A stretch of DNA of 64,000 nucleotides from Brevundimonas sp. EYE_349 (GCF_023147505.1 NZ_JAHXPB010000005.1:62001-126000), one strand, 5' to 3'. Shown: positions 23,641 through 32,644, counted from the first letter of the stretch. Notes: a model not told the origin generated them from the sequence alone. Numbers and translations are program-made.

Positions 23641-25293
23641 CTACTCCGCCGCGTCCAGGGCGTCGGCCAGTTCCCGCTCCAACCCATAATAGCGGGCGCG
23701 GTCCCAGAAGCGCGGGCGGGCGATGCCGGTCGAACGGTGACGGCCGACGATCTTGCCGTTTTCGTCCTCGCCGGTGATGTCGTAGACGAACAGGTCCTGG
23801 GTCACGATCACATCGCCTTCCAGACCCACGACCTCGGTGATGTGGGTGATCCGGCGCGAGCCGTCGCGCAGGCGGGCGGCTTGGATGATGACGTCCACCG
23901 ATCCCACGATCATCTCGCGGATGGTGCGCGATGGCAGGCCGTATCCGCCCATGGTGATCATGGACTCCATCCGGCTGATGGCCTCGCGCGGACTGTTGGC
24001 GTGAAGCGTACCCATGGAGCCGTCGTGGCCGGTGTTCATGGCCTGCAACAGGTCGAAGGCCTCGGGTCCGCGGACCTCGCCGACGATGATCCGCTCCGGG
24101 CGCATCCGCAGGCAGTTCTTGACCAGATCCCGCATGGTGATCGTGCCCTGCCCCTCCAGGTTGGGCGGGCGGGTCTCCAGGCGCACGACGTGCGGCTGCT
24201 GCAACTGCAGTTCGGCGGCGTCCTCGCAGGTGATGACACGCTCGGTCGGGTCGATAAAGGCCGTCAGGGTGTTCAGCAGCGTCGTCTTGCCCGACCCGGT
24301 GCCGCCCGAGATGACCAGATTGCATCGCGAGGCGCCGATGACGCCCAGGACGCGCGCGCCCTCGGGACTGATGGAGGCGTACTCCACCAGATTCTTCATC
24401 GTCAGCTTGTCCTTCTTGAACTTGCGGATCGTCAGCGTCGGGCCGTCGATCGCCAGCGGCGGGGCGATGACGTTGACGCGCGACCCGTCCGGAAGACGGG
24501 CGTCGCAGATGGGGCTGGATTCATCGACGCGGCGGCCGACCTGGCTCACGATCCGCTGACAGATGTTCATCAGCTGGGTGTTGTCGCGGAAGCGGACGTT
24601 GGTCAGTTGGACCTTGCCGGCGACTTCGATGAAGACGCGCCCCGCGCCATTGACCATGATGTCGGCGATGTCGTCGCGGGCCAGCAGCGGCTCCAGCGGA
24701 CCGTAGCCCAGCACATCGTTGACGATGTCCTGAACCAGATGCTCCTGCTCGGCGACCGACATGGAGACGTTCTTGATCGCCACCAGTTCGGAGACGATGT
24801 CGCGGATTTCCTCCGACGCCGCCTTCTGGTCCAACTGGGCCAGTTGGGACAGGTCGATGGTGTTCATCAGCGCGTTGAAGATGGTCGTCTTCGTGGCGTG
24901 ATAATAGTCGCTCTGTTCACGGACGATCTCGGCGACCGCCTGGGCCTTCTTGAGCTGTTCCAGTCCGGCGGTGGGCTTGGGACCCGCGCCGTTCATGGCC
25001 GGGCGCGCCGCCTCGGGCTTGGGACGCGGGCGTGACGCCAAGGCGTCCAGGCGGTCCGCCGACGCCGAGGCGCCCGAAGCGGGCGGCGCGTCTGCGCGAG
25101 CGAAGGCCTCGGCCGCCGGCTCGAAATCGTCGCCCGCGAAAGCATAGGCCGCAGCGGGCTTTTCGGCTGGCGAGGCGGGCGCGGCGTCGGCCCTGAACAC
25201 GGACACAGGTTCAGCCGCGACTGGCGCAGGCGCCGGGGCGGGACGTGCGGGCGCCGGAGCGACGCCGGGCTGACCTGTGCGCTTGCCGAACAT
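23641..25293 (-). CDS. cpaF: Tad pilus ATPase CpaF (TadA)
   Basis: A 550-aa secretion ATPase of the VirB11/PulE superfamily. An Ala/Pro-rich N-terminal tail (about 1-115) precedes the N-terminal domain and the ATPase core. Walker A is VISGGTGSGKTTLLNTL, the Asp box is RVITCEDAAELQLQQPHVVRLE, and Walker B/His box is IIVGEVRGPEAFDLLQAMNTGHDGS. It powers both extension and retraction in Tad systems. It follows cpaE with a 3-nt gap. Confidence 0.97.
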   Translation of the reverse strand: MFGKRTGQPGVAPAPARPAPAPAPVAAEPVSVFRADAAPASPAEKPAAAYAFAGDDFEPAAEAFARADAPPASGASASADRLDALASRPRPKPEAARPAMNGAGPKPTAGLEQLKKAQAVAEIVREQSDYYHATKTTIFNALMNTIDLSQLAQLDQKAASEEIRDIVSELVAIKNVSMSVAEQEHLVQDIVNDVLGYGPLEPLLARDDIADIMVNGAGRVFIEVAGKVQLTNVRFRDNTQLMNICQRIVSQVGRRVDESSPICDARLPDGSRVNVIAPPLAIDGPTLTIRKFKKDKLTMKNLVEYASISPEGARVLGVIGASRCNLVISGGTGSGKTTLLNTLTAFIDPTERVITCEDAAELQLQQPHVVRLETRPPNLEGQGTITMRDLVKNCLRMRPERIIVGEVRGPEAFDLLQAMNTGHDGSMGTLHANSPREAISRMESMITMGGYGLPSRTIREMIVGSVDVIIQAARLRDGSRRITHITEVVGLEGDVIVTQDLFVYDITGEDENGKIVGRHRSTGIARPRFWDRARYYGLERELADALDAAE

Positions 25294-25296
25294 CTG

Positions 25297-26835
25297 TCAG
25301 CGCTTCTTGAACATGCCGGCGAACAGGGACTTGGACGCGCCGTCGGCGGGCTTGGCGGCCTTTTCCGTCTTGCCGGCCTTGGCCGGTTTTGCGGCCTTGC
25401 CCTTCGGGCCGGCGACGGCCGGCAGCTCGCGACGCGACACGATCTGGGCCAGGGTCTGGAAGGCCTCAGCGGCCTTGGTCTTGGACCCGGCGTCCAGGAT
25501 CATCTGGCCATTGTTCGCCGCCGCCCCGAAGGTCTTGGCGTCGAACGGGATCATCAGGCTGGCGTGGACGCCCAGGGCGGCGCCAAAGTCCTTGGCCGGG
25601 ATTTCGGGGCGACCCGGCACGCCGATCTGGTTCAGCACCAGACGCGGCGGCGCATCGTTAGGCCGTCCCTGACGGATCAGGTCGATCATGTTCTTGGCGT
25701 TGCGCAGGCTGGCCAGGTCGGGCGTGGCCACCACCACCACCTCGTCGGCGCTGATCAGGGTGCGGCGCATCCACGGCGACCATAGATGCGGCAGGTCCAG
25801 CACCACGAACGGCGCGGTGGCGCGGATCTGGTTTGTCACCTCTTCGAAAGCCTCGGTCGAGATGTCCCAATCCGTGTCCAGACTGGCGGGCGCGGCGAAC
25901 AAGCTCAGCTTGTCGGTGCAGCGCACCATCATCCGGTCCAGAAGCGTCGCGTCCAGCCTGTCGGGCTGGCCCAGGGCGTCGGCGACGCCGTTAAGCGGAT
26001 CCTGATTGAAATCCAGCCCGGCCGTCCCGAACGGCAGGTCGTAATCGACGATCACGGTGTTGGCGCCGATCCGTTCGGAGATCGCATAGGCGGTATTGTG
26101 CGCCACGGCCGAGGCCCCCGCCCCGCCCCGCGCGCCGACGAAGGCGATGGTGCGTCCGACGAAGGGCTGGGCGGGATCGTTGAACAGGCCGCCGATGGCC
26201 GCGATCAGCTGCAGCGGCTGCAAGGGCGCGACCAGATATTCGCTGACGCCGCGCCGCATCAGCTCGCGGAACAGGATGATGTCGTTGGTCGCCCCGACCA
26301 CGATGACCTTGGTGCCGGCGTCGCAGACCTCGGCCAGCTGATCCACCTCCCAGAGCAGGGTCTGGGGGTCCTTCAGGCATTCGACGATGATCAGCGGCGG
26401 CGTCGGCTCGTGCTGATAGGTTTCGACCGCCGCGGCGACGCCGCCGATGCGGATCTGGGTCGTGGCGCGCGACAGGCGCCGGTCCTGCGCCGCACGCTCG
26501 GCGGCGGCCAGCGTATCCTGGCGCTCGGCGAAGACATGGATGGCGATGCGCGGCACCGACACCTCGCCGATGGCGGCGGCGGGGGCCAGGCTGGTCGGGG
26601 CCAGGGTCGCGGGCGTCAGGTCCGGCGTCGTCGGATAGGGTTCGGCCAGACTGGCCTCGGCCTGGGCCACCACCTCGCCCACCGGATTGTATCCGTCGGC
26701 CGGCATGGCGTCGGACCCGGCGGTGAACGGCATGGGCGCACGCGCCGGCGCCGCGGGCAGGTGGTCGAAGTCCAGGTCCGCGTCGAAGTCGTCGTCGAAC
26801 GCTTCGAAGGGGCGGGGGGCGGGCGCTGTACTCAT
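25297..26835 (-). CDS. cpaE: Pilus localization ATPase-like protein CpaE (TadZ)
   Basis: A 512-aa protein with a disordered N-terminus (about 1-90), a receiver-like domain (ALIVVECLKDPQTLLWEVDQ region) and a MinD/ParA-like ATPase domain. The Walker A is the atypical form FVGARGGAGASAVAHN, as is common in TadZ/CpaE proteins, followed by VIVDYDLPFGTAGLDF. CpaE places the Tad machinery at the pole in Caulobacter. The C-terminus is Lys-rich and basic. It is preceded by cpaD with a 4-nt gap. Confidence 0.93.
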   Translation of the reverse strand: MSTAPAPRPFEAFDDDFDADLDFDHLPAAPARAPMPFTAGSDAMPADGYNPVGEVVAQAEASLAEPYPTTPDLTPATLAPTSLAPAAAIGEVSVPRIAIHVFAERQDTLAAAERAAQDRRLSRATTQIRIGGVAAAVETYQHEPTPPLIIVECLKDPQTLLWEVDQLAEVCDAGTKVIVVGATNDIILFRELMRRGVSEYLVAPLQPLQLIAAIGGLFNDPAQPFVGRTIAFVGARGGAGASAVAHNTAYAISERIGANTVIVDYDLPFGTAGLDFNQDPLNGVADALGQPDRLDATLLDRMMVRCTDKLSLFAAPASLDTDWDISTEAFEEVTNQIRATAPFVVLDLPHLWSPWMRRTLISADEVVVVATPDLASLRNAKNMIDLIRQGRPNDAPPRLVLNQIGVPGRPEIPAKDFGAALGVHASLMIPFDAKTFGAAANNGQMILDAGSKTKAAEAFQTLAQIVSRRELPAVAGPKGKAAKPAKAGKTEKAAKPADGASKSLFAGMFKKR

Positions 26836-26839
26836 GGCT

Positions 26840-27517
26840 TCAGTTCACCGCGCGCGAGACAGCGGTCTCCCGCACCAGGGTTTCCGCCTCGGCCGAGGTC
26901 TGTTTGCCGGCGCGGTATTGGTCGAAGACCACGGTGCGGCGGCTGGCGTCTGGGGGCGTCATGGCGCGCGGCCGCTGGATGTCGCGCGGATCGGCGATCT
27001 GGGCGGCCAGATTGGCCGTCACCGCACAGCCGAAGTTGGAGGCGGACTGGTTGTCGCCCGAGCGGCTCAGATTGCCCCAGTTGCGCCCGCACTGGGGCAC
27101 CACGGCGCGCAGGGTCTCGAAGCCCACCACCACTGGCGCGCGGGGGTCGGGCGCGGCATAGCTGACCAGGCGGATGCGGTCGGCCGGCACGCCCCAGGCG
27201 GACAGGGCGGCCTGCACGGCGTAGGCCTGGTTCAAGGCGACCGGATCGGCGCCGGCCGGGGTCTCGATCACCAGCGGCCCGCCCTCGGCCTGGGCGTAGC
27301 GGCCGATCAGGCCCTGAAGCGCGGCGTTCTGGGTCGATGACAGGCCGGCGTCATGCACCGCCAGGGCGATACGGTCCAGGTTCGGCTCCACCTGCAAGGC
27401 ATAGCGCGAGGTCGGCGTCAGCGGCGGCTCGCCGCCCAGGCTGGCCGGGCCGCCGACACAGCCGCCCAGGGCCAGGGCGGAGAGGGTCGCAAGAGCGATA
27501 ATCGGGGTGCGGATCAT
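26840..27517 (-). CDS. cpaD: Pilus assembly lipoprotein CpaD
   Basis: A 225-aa protein with a lipoprotein signal (IIALATLSALALGGCVGG, Cys19). The CpaD family signature follows: NLDRIALAVHDAG, the region RIRLVSYAAPDP, and CGRNWGNLSRSGDNQSASNFGCA, in which two cysteines may pair. CpaD is thought to help the CpaC secretin in the outer membrane. It lies 7 nt after cpaC. Confidence 0.93.
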   Translation of the reverse strand: MIRTPIIALATLSALALGGCVGGPASLGGEPPLTPTSRYALQVEPNLDRIALAVHDAGLSSTQNAALQGLIGRYAQAEGGPLVIETPAGADPVALNQAYAVQAALSAWGVPADRIRLVSYAAPDPRAPVVVGFETLRAVVPQCGRNWGNLSRSGDNQSASNFGCAVTANLAAQIADPRDIQRPRAMTPPDASRRTVVFDQYRAGKQTSAEAETLVRETAVSRAVN

Positions 27518-27524
27518 GGGGCGC

Positions 27525-29072
27525 TCACTCGATCACATAGCCGACCGAACCCGCAGGGGGCGCGTTCGGCAGCCCATAGACCTGGTTCAACTGGCCGAAG
27601 AGAATGGTCTGGCTGTCGGAGGCGATCCGCAGACCGTCCGCCGGCGTCTGCATCCGATCAGGCGAAGTCGGGCTGACGATATAGGGCTCCACGATCACCA
27701 CCAGTTCGGTCTCGCCCATCAGATAGTCGCGCGACCGGAACAGTTGGCCCAGCACCGGCAGATTGGTGACGCCGGGCAGGGAATCGACGGCCTGACGGCT
27801 GTTTTCCTGCAGCAGGCCGGCGATCATCATCGAGCCGCCCGAGGGAATTTCGATGGTGTTTTCGCTGCGCCTGACGGTCAGCCCCGGCAGGGTGATGGAC
27901 GAGGGCGTGCCGGCGCCGATGGTCAGGCCGCCCTGAGACGACAGTTCGGACACCTCGACCTTGACCTGCAGGCTGATGCGGCCTCCCGACAGCACGACCG
28001 GGCGGAAGGCAAGCCCGACGCCATACGGCTTGTACTGAACGGTGATCTGTCCCTGAGCGTCGCGGCTGGCCGGCACCGGGAATTCGCCGCCGGCCAGGAA
28101 GCTGGCCGCTTCGCCATTGACGGAGGTCAGGTTCGGTTCGGCCAAGGTCCGCAGCAGGCCTACCCGCTCGAACGCCTTGATCATGGCCTCGCCCTTGTTC
28201 AGGCCATTGGAGCCAGGGCCCGTGCCGGGCTGGGCGGTGTCCCAGTTTGGCGCGTCCTGCGGGCCGTTCACCGTGAAGGGGCACAGCGCGCCGGGCTGCC
28301 ATCCCGGCCCGACGCAGGGCGCCTGCATCTGATAGTTCTTGGTCGTGTCGATCGAAGGACCGGCGCTGATCCCGCCCAGCAGTGTTCCGTTGATGCCCCA
28401 GGTGGCCGCGTTGCCCAGCAGCCATTGGGTGTCGCCCAACCGCCCGACCACGGCCGAGGTGTTGAAGCCCAGTTGTTTGATGACGTTGCGCTGCACCTCG
28501 ACCACGCGCACCTTCAGCGTCACCTGATCGGAACCCGGCACGGTGATCAGGTTCAGCACCTTTTCGGGCGCGGAGACGAAGGCCGTGGCGATGCGCGCCG
28601 CCTGGGCCGAGACGGCCGGGTTTTCCGCCACGCCGCTCAGGATGATGCTGTCGTTGACGGCCTCGGCCTTGACCTGGCTGCCCGGGATCATCCGGTTCAG
28701 CGTGTCCTGAAGCGCGCTGGTGCCGGCGTCCACCCGCACCCGCAGGCTCAGGATCGTGCGCCCGGCGGCGTCCAGGAAGACCGCATCGGTCTCGCCCGGC
28801 GCGACGCCGATCACGGTGATGCGGCGCGGCGAATGCAGCATGGCCTCGGCCACCTGCGGGTTGGACACGATCACGTCGCGCGCGTCCGCCGGCAGATCGA
28901 CGGCGAAGGATGTGCCGCGCGGCAGGTTGATCAGTTGCGGGGCCGCCCCCATCGACACGGCGGCGCGGGTCTGGGCCACGCCTGCGGGCGCCACGGCCAG
29001 ACCCGCCAGAAGCGCGCAGGCGATGGCGGCGGTCTTCTGTCGGGGGAAGCGGCGCATCGGATCGACTTTCAT
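27525..29072 (-). CDS. cpaC: Tad pilus outer-membrane secretin CpaC (RcpA)
   Basis: A 515-aa protein with a signal peptide (ending AGLAVAPAGVAQ). An N-terminal secretin domain shows INLPRGTSFAVDLPADARDV and ITVIGVAPGETDAVFLDAAG, then a BON-like segment, then the secretin core with VNGEAASFLAGGEFPVPA, VQYKPYGVGLAFRPVV and IEIPSGGSMMIAGLLQ. It forms the outer-membrane channel for the pilus. Its start overlaps the cpaB stop by 4 nt. A divergent gene at 31145 encodes only the N-terminal domain. Confidence 0.96.
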   Translation of the reverse strand: MKVDPMRRFPRQKTAAIACALLAGLAVAPAGVAQTRAAVSMGAAPQLINLPRGTSFAVDLPADARDVIVSNPQVAEAMLHSPRRITVIGVAPGETDAVFLDAAGRTILSLRVRVDAGTSALQDTLNRMIPGSQVKAEAVNDSIILSGVAENPAVSAQAARIATAFVSAPEKVLNLITVPGSDQVTLKVRVVEVQRNVIKQLGFNTSAVVGRLGDTQWLLGNAATWGINGTLLGGISAGPSIDTTKNYQMQAPCVGPGWQPGALCPFTVNGPQDAPNWDTAQPGTGPGSNGLNKGEAMIKAFERVGLLRTLAEPNLTSVNGEAASFLAGGEFPVPASRDAQGQITVQYKPYGVGLAFRPVVLSGGRISLQVKVEVSELSSQGGLTIGAGTPSSITLPGLTVRRSENTIEIPSGGSMMIAGLLQENSRQAVDSLPGVTNLPVLGQLFRSRDYLMGETELVVIVEPYIVSPTSPDRMQTPADGLRIASDSQTILFGQLNQVYGLPNAPPAGSVGYVIE

Positions 29073-29983
29073 GGCACGGCCACCACTTCGGGCGCGCCGC
29101 CGCGATAGATGCGAACGGCCTGAGGTCGGGACTGGGCGGGCGTGGGTCTGCGCGTCGCGCCCGACGGCCCGGCGGTGTCGGCGTAGGACCGCAGCGACAG
29201 GGAAAGTTCGCCTTCCGACTTGGCCTGCGCCACCAGCACGGCGTCCTGCGGACGAACCTCAAGCGTGGCGGTCGCGCCGACCACCGCCTGGGCGTCGTCG
29301 CCGACCCGCGTGGCCTGGTCGATGGCCAGGACCTTGATGTTCTGAAGGACCACGCCGGACACATATTTGGACTTGGATCCACCCTCCACGCCGTCGCGGT
29401 TGGTTTCAGCGGTCATGACCACATCCACCCGGTCGCCCGGCAGGATGAAGCCGCCAGCGGCTGATTCCACCGTCACGGCGATGGCCATGGCCCGCATCCC
29501 AGGCTCCAGATAGGCGGCCATGTAACCGCTGTCGCCGGCGCGCACGATCTTGCGCGCCAGGATCGGCTCGCCGGCCAGAATGGGTTCACGCACGACCGCG
29601 CCGATATAGTCGGACTTGGCGCCGGTTCCGGCGATTTCGGTCGCCGCCTTTGCGACACGTTGGACAGCGCCCGCAGCCTTCTGGGCGGCGTTGTCGGTGG
29701 CGGGGCGGTCTGAAACGGGCGTGGCGCCATCGGTGATGAAGACCGGCGCGACCTCGTCGACGGGCCAGTCCTTCCAGGACAGATCGGCCTCTGTGATCCG
29801 TTTGCCCGGCTGCAGATCCTTGGCCGCGACCAGAACCTTGGCCATAGGACGAACCTCGACCGGCGCGGCGGCGGCGGGCGCGGCGGGGGTGTTGGACGAC
29901 GATCCCATGGCCCGGACCACCAGGGCCAGGCCGATGGCCGATACGGCGGCGATGCACAGAACGACGATACGGGCGGGCTTCAT
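29069..29983 (-). CDS. cpaB: Pilus assembly protein CpaB (RcpC)
   Basis: A 304-aa protein with an N-terminal membrane anchor (RIVVLCIAAVSAIGLALVVRA) and a SAF domain (VLVAAKDLQPGKRITEADLSW, then GEPILARKIV). The core GYMAAYLEPGMRAMAIAV and ILPGDRVDVVMTAET is characteristic of CpaB/RcpC. It is a periplasmic accessory factor of the Tad pilus. TTAAC half-sites and GANTC sites lie upstream at 30009-30067. Confidence 0.95.
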   Translation of the reverse strand: MKPARIVVLCIAAVSAIGLALVVRAMGSSSNTPAAPAAAAPVEVRPMAKVLVAAKDLQPGKRITEADLSWKDWPVDEVAPVFITDGATPVSDRPATDNAAQKAAGAVQRVAKAATEIAGTGAKSDYIGAVVREPILAGEPILARKIVRAGDSGYMAAYLEPGMRAMAIAVTVESAAGGFILPGDRVDVVMTAETNRDGVEGGSKSKYVSGVVLQNIKVLAIDQATRVGDDAQAVVGATATLEVRPQDAVLVAQAKSEGELSLSLRSYADTAGPSGATRRPTPAQSRPQAVRIYRGGAPEVVAVP

Positions 29984-30008
29984 CCAGATGGTCTCCGGCT
30001 GGCGCCCT

Positions 30009-30067
30009 GAGTCGCGGATTCAGTCCCCGACGCCTACCGTTAACGATCATGCCGCCTATCGGTTAAC
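30009..30067 (-). promoter_or_regulatory. Putative cpaB promoter region with GANTC and paired TTAAC sites
   Basis: GAGTC (30009-30013) and GATTC (30017-30021) are CcrM sites. GTTAAC occurs at 30039-30044 and 30062-30067, about two helical turns apart, like two CtrA half-sites. The 120-nt gap between cpaA and cpaB could thus hold an internal promoter. This is inference from motifs. Confidence 0.4.
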
Positions 30068-30103
30068 GCTTCCTAAGCGCGCCGAACGCTGGTCAGCTTG
30101 GCC

Positions 30104-30622
30104 TTAACGTCCTGATGCATAAGCCAGAACCAGTCCGCTCTCGGGCAGGGCCATCAGGGCGCCGATGGCGATGGCGACGCCGTAGGGGATGTCGCCCTTG
30201 GGCTGCATCAGATTGATGACCCATCCTTGGGAAACCGAGGGCGCGACCATAGGGAAATATTGGCGCGCCATGATCAGCAAAAGACAGAACAGGCCGCCCG
30301 CCACGCCCGTCCACAACAGGAAGGGCGCCACGCCGCTCAGCCCCATCCAGAGGCAGCTGGCGGCCAGAAGCTTGGCGTCGCCCCCGCCGATCCAGTTCAG
30401 GGCGAACATCCCCATCCCGATCATCAGCGCGCCAACCCCGACGCCCAGGTGAATGGCGATGTCCATCGGCCCCACGCCAACCAGAAGCGCCGTCGGGAAG
30501 AAGGCGCCGATCAGGGCCAGCGAGATCCAGTTGGGAATCTTCATCGTGATCAGGTCGTGCAGACCACCGACGATGACCAGGGCCGGGAAGACGCCCAGCA
30601 GGATGAGCAGCAGAATATCCAT
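30104..30622 (-). CDS. cpaA: Type IV prepilin peptidase CpaA (TadV)
   Basis: A 172-aa polytopic aspartic protease that cleaves the Flp prepilin leader. The first catalytic Asp is in IVGGLHDLITMKIPNW and the second in NWIGGGDAKLLAA, the GxGD motif. It is the short form with no methyltransferase domain, normal for Tad systems. ATG at 30622 has AGGA at the right distance; an in-frame ATG at 30631 is the alternative. It follows pilA past a terminator. Confidence 0.94.
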   Translation of the reverse strand: MDILLLILLGVFPALVIVGGLHDLITMKIPNWISLALIGAFFPTALLVGVGPMDIAIHLGVGVGALMIGMGMFALNWIGGGDAKLLAASCLWMGLSGVAPFLLWTGVAGGLFCLLLIMARQYFPMVAPSVSQGWVINLMQPKGDIPYGVAIAIGALMALPESGLVLAYASGR

Positions 30623-30670
30623 GACCGCCATCCTGTCGGACAGGACTTAAGGTTGGGTTTCCGCCATGCG

Positions 30671-30699
30671 AAAAAGGCCGGAGCTTTTCAGCTCCGGCC
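30671..30699 (-). terminator. Strong rho-independent terminator after pilA
   Basis: A perfect 9-bp stem GGCCGGAGC (30676-30684) and GCTCCGGCC (30691-30699), with a 6-nt loop and followed by five T on the minus strand. It lies between pilA and cpaA, so it should make an abundant short pilin mRNA and lower read-through into the assembly genes. Confidence 0.88.
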
Positions 30700-30739
30700 C
30701 CCATCACGTCGATCACTCGACGGTCGGTTGGGTCAGGAC

Positions 30740-30907
30740 TTACTGCGGCAGCGCGTCCGTAATTTTCTTGAAGGTGCCGTTCAGATTCTTGCTGAGCAGG
30801 CCCAGCGTGGTGATCAGGGCGACGGCGATCAAGGCTGCGATCAGGCCGTATTCGATGGCGGTGGCGCCCGATTCGTCTTTGGCGAAGCGCGAGATGAACT
30901 TGGTCAT
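30740..30907 (-). CDS. pilA: Flp-type pilin PilA
   Basis: A 55-aa prepilin. The leader MTKFISRFAKDESG is cleaved before ATAIEYGLIAALIAVALITT, with the invariant Glu5 and Tyr6 of the Flp family. The hydrophobic stretch forms the filament core, and a short tail ends KKITDALPQ. The ATG at 30907 has AAGGACTATCCCC upstream; longer in-frame starts are spurious. It heads the cpa operon and has its own terminator. GANTC sites lie upstream. Confidence 0.96.
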   Translation of the reverse strand: MTKFISRFAKDESGATAIEYGLIAALIAVALITTLGLLSKNLNGTFKKITDALPQ

Positions 30908-31003
30908 GGGGATAGTCCTTTTCAAATGGTCCAGCGAGCAACTTGGCGGGGGGAGCCGGTAGCCCGCTTGACCCCCAAACGCAGGATCACAATGCCGCCC
31001 CCC

Positions 31004-31043
31004 CGTTAAATCTGAGTCACGAGGTTTGGTTACGCGCGGATTC
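31004..31043 (-). promoter_or_regulatory. Putative pilA upstream control region (GANTC pair and TTAAC half-site)
   Basis: GAGTC (31014-31018) and GATTC (31039-31043) are CcrM sites, and a TTTAACGG half-site (minus strand, about 31003-31010) resembles half of a CtrA box. Caulobacter pilA is CtrA-activated. No full TTAA-N7-TTAA box was found, so the claim is weak. Confidence 0.35.
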
Positions 31044-31144
31044 ACCAAAGAAAATTCTCATCTTCGTGCTTCAGTGTTTGTTGAGGATCGCTGAGCCATC
31101 ATGCGCGTGTCCGCGTCCGCACGCGCCGTTGTTCAGAGCCGCCG

Positions 31145-31546
31145 ATGTCCCGCATCCCCGCCGTTCTTCTGGCCGCCGCCGTGTTGGCCGTCCCTGTCGT
31201 CGCCAATGCTCAGGACGGGGCGCTGAATGTCGAGATCGACCGTTCCGCCCGCGTTCAGCTACGCGGGGTCGCCGCCTCGATCATCGTCGCCAATCCTCAG
31301 ATCGCCGACGTCTCCATGGTGGACGCCAACACCCTGTTCATCGTCGGCAAGGGCTATGGGGTGACCGAGGTGGTTGCGGTCGACGGGGTGGGCCGCACCC
31401 TGTTTCAGCGCGAGATCGTCGTCTCCGGCGGTTCAACCGGCTCGGTGCGGGTCTGGCGCGGCGCCCAGGCGACGGAAATGACCTGCGGCGCCTCCTGCTC
31501 GCCCAGCGTCCGCAGCGCCCCCGTCGCCGCCCCGACCGCGCCCTGA
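31145..31546 (+). CDS. Pilus assembly protein N-terminal (secretin N0-like) domain protein
   Basis: A 133-aa protein with a signal peptide (MSRIPAVLLAAAVLAVPVVANAQ) and a single domain (NVEIDRSARVQLRGVAASII, then VANPQIADVSMVD and NTLFIVGKGYGVTEVVAVD). This is the same domain that starts CpaC, but without the secretin ring. It resembles stand-alone CpaC-like proteins near tad loci. It probably acts in the periplasm with the pilus secretin. It heads a three-gene plus-strand unit divergent from pilA. Confidence 0.87.
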   Translation: MSRIPAVLLAAAVLAVPVVANAQDGALNVEIDRSARVQLRGVAASIIVANPQIADVSMVDANTLFIVGKGYGVTEVVAVDGVGRTLFQREIVVSGGSTGSVRVWRGAQATEMTCGASCSPSVRSAPVAAPTAP

Positions 31547-31556
31547 TCCGCCGCCC

Positions 31557-32117
31557 ATGATCGCGCCCACCCTTCTGGCGGCCTGTATGCGGCGCGCACG
31601 CCGCCGCCAGGGGCGCGAGGGCGTCGCCGCGATCGAGTTCGCCATGGTGGCGATCCCTTTCCTGATGATGATCTTCGCCATCCTGGAACTGGGCATGGTG
31701 TTCGTGATCGACTCTCTACTGGAGACGGCGACGACCCAATCCGGCCGGCTGGTGCGGACGGGTCAGGCCGATCAGCAGAAGTTCACAGCTACCCGGTTCA
31801 AGACCGAACTTTGCGACCGGATGACAGTGTTCAAGAACGACTGCGCCAGCCGCGCCACTGTCGATGTGCGCGTCATCCCTCAGTTCGCCACGCCCGATCC
31901 GCCCGAGCCGATCACCAATGGCCAGATCGATCCGACCAAGGCGATCTACGACGGCGGCAATCCGGGCGATCTGGTTCTGGTGCGCGTCTGGTACGTCCAT
32001 CCGCTGGTCACGCCGCTGCTTAATCAGGCCACGTCGCGCATCGGGGCGGGCAAGGTGCTGCTGATGTCGGCGACGGCATTCCGCAACGAGCCCTGGACGA
32101 AGTCTGCCGCAACATGA
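31557..32117 (+). CDS. tadE: TadE-like pseudopilin
   Basis: A 186-aa protein with the pseudopilin-like N-terminus GREGVAAIEFAMVAIPFLMM and a single transmembrane helix (about 23-48) carrying the conserved Glu of the TadE family. The rest is periplasmic with two cysteines (CDRM, CASRA). TadE-like proteins are processed by the prepilin peptidase and work in pilus assembly. Start ATG lies 10 nt after the previous gene. Its stop overlaps the next gene by 4 nt. Confidence 0.88.
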   Translation: MIAPTLLAACMRRARRRQGREGVAAIEFAMVAIPFLMMIFAILELGMVFVIDSLLETATTQSGRLVRTGQADQQKFTATRFKTELCDRMTVFKNDCASRATVDVRVIPQFATPDPPEPITNGQIDPTKAIYDGGNPGDLVLVRVWYVHPLVTPLLNQATSRIGAGKVLLMSATAFRNEPWTKSAAT

Positions 32118-32644
32118 CTTGTCTTGGACAACTGGTGAAGGATGCGCGCGGCGCGGCGGCGGTGGAGTTCGCCTTTCTCGCCCCCCTGCTGATCCTGTTC
32201 TACTTCGGCATGGTGGAATATTGTCAGGGCTATATGGCGCTGAAGCGCACCGGCCACGTGGCCTCGATGGTTGCGGACCTGGTGTCGCAGAACGACAAGG
32301 TGACCAAGACCCAGATCACAGACATCTTCGCCATCGGCGATCAGATCATCAAGCCGTTCTCCAATTCGCCCCTGACCCAAAGGGTCAGCAGCGTCACCCG
32401 CGTCGATACGACGACCTACAGGGTCGATTGGAGCGTGAGCCGAGGCGTCGCCGGCAAGCTGACTGTGGCCGACGCCAAGATCCCGTCCGACATGCTGGCG
32501 GCCGGAGAGTCCGTCATCGTGGCGGAGGCCAATTACGACTATGCATCGCCGTTCGATCTGGTCGCGCCCTATTTCACCCGTTTCGAGCGAATGGCCTACC
32601 TGCGCCCGCGTACGGTCGACGTCATCGCATGCAGCACCTGCTGA
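32114..32644 (+). CDS. TadE/TadF-like pseudopilin
   Basis: A 176-aa protein with DARGAAAVEFAFLAPLLILF (processing site and hydrophobic core with Glu) followed by FGMVEYCQGYMALKRTGHVASMVADLVSQ. The periplasmic domain ends with a C-terminal CSTC. It is a second TadE-family minor pseudopilin, coupled to the first by ATGA overlap. It is convergent with pabB with a 3-nt gap. Confidence 0.86.
   Translation: MTCLGQLVKDARGAAAVEFAFLAPLLILFYFGMVEYCQGYMALKRTGHVASMVADLVSQNDKVTKTQITDIFAIGDQIIKPFSNSPLTQRVSSVTRVDTTTYRVDWSVSRGVAGKLTVADAKIPSDMLAAGESVIVAEANYDYASPFDLVAPYFTRFERMAYLRPRTVDVIACSTC

Noticed and set aside
22465..25035. 856-aa open frame antisense to tadC, tadB and cpaF
   Set aside because: It spans three clear pilus genes and reads as His/Asp/Gln-rich repeats typical of antisense high-GC frames.
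27507..29108. 533-aa open frame antisense to cpaC
   Set aside because: Shadow frame of a well-conserved secretin; no start signal or motif.
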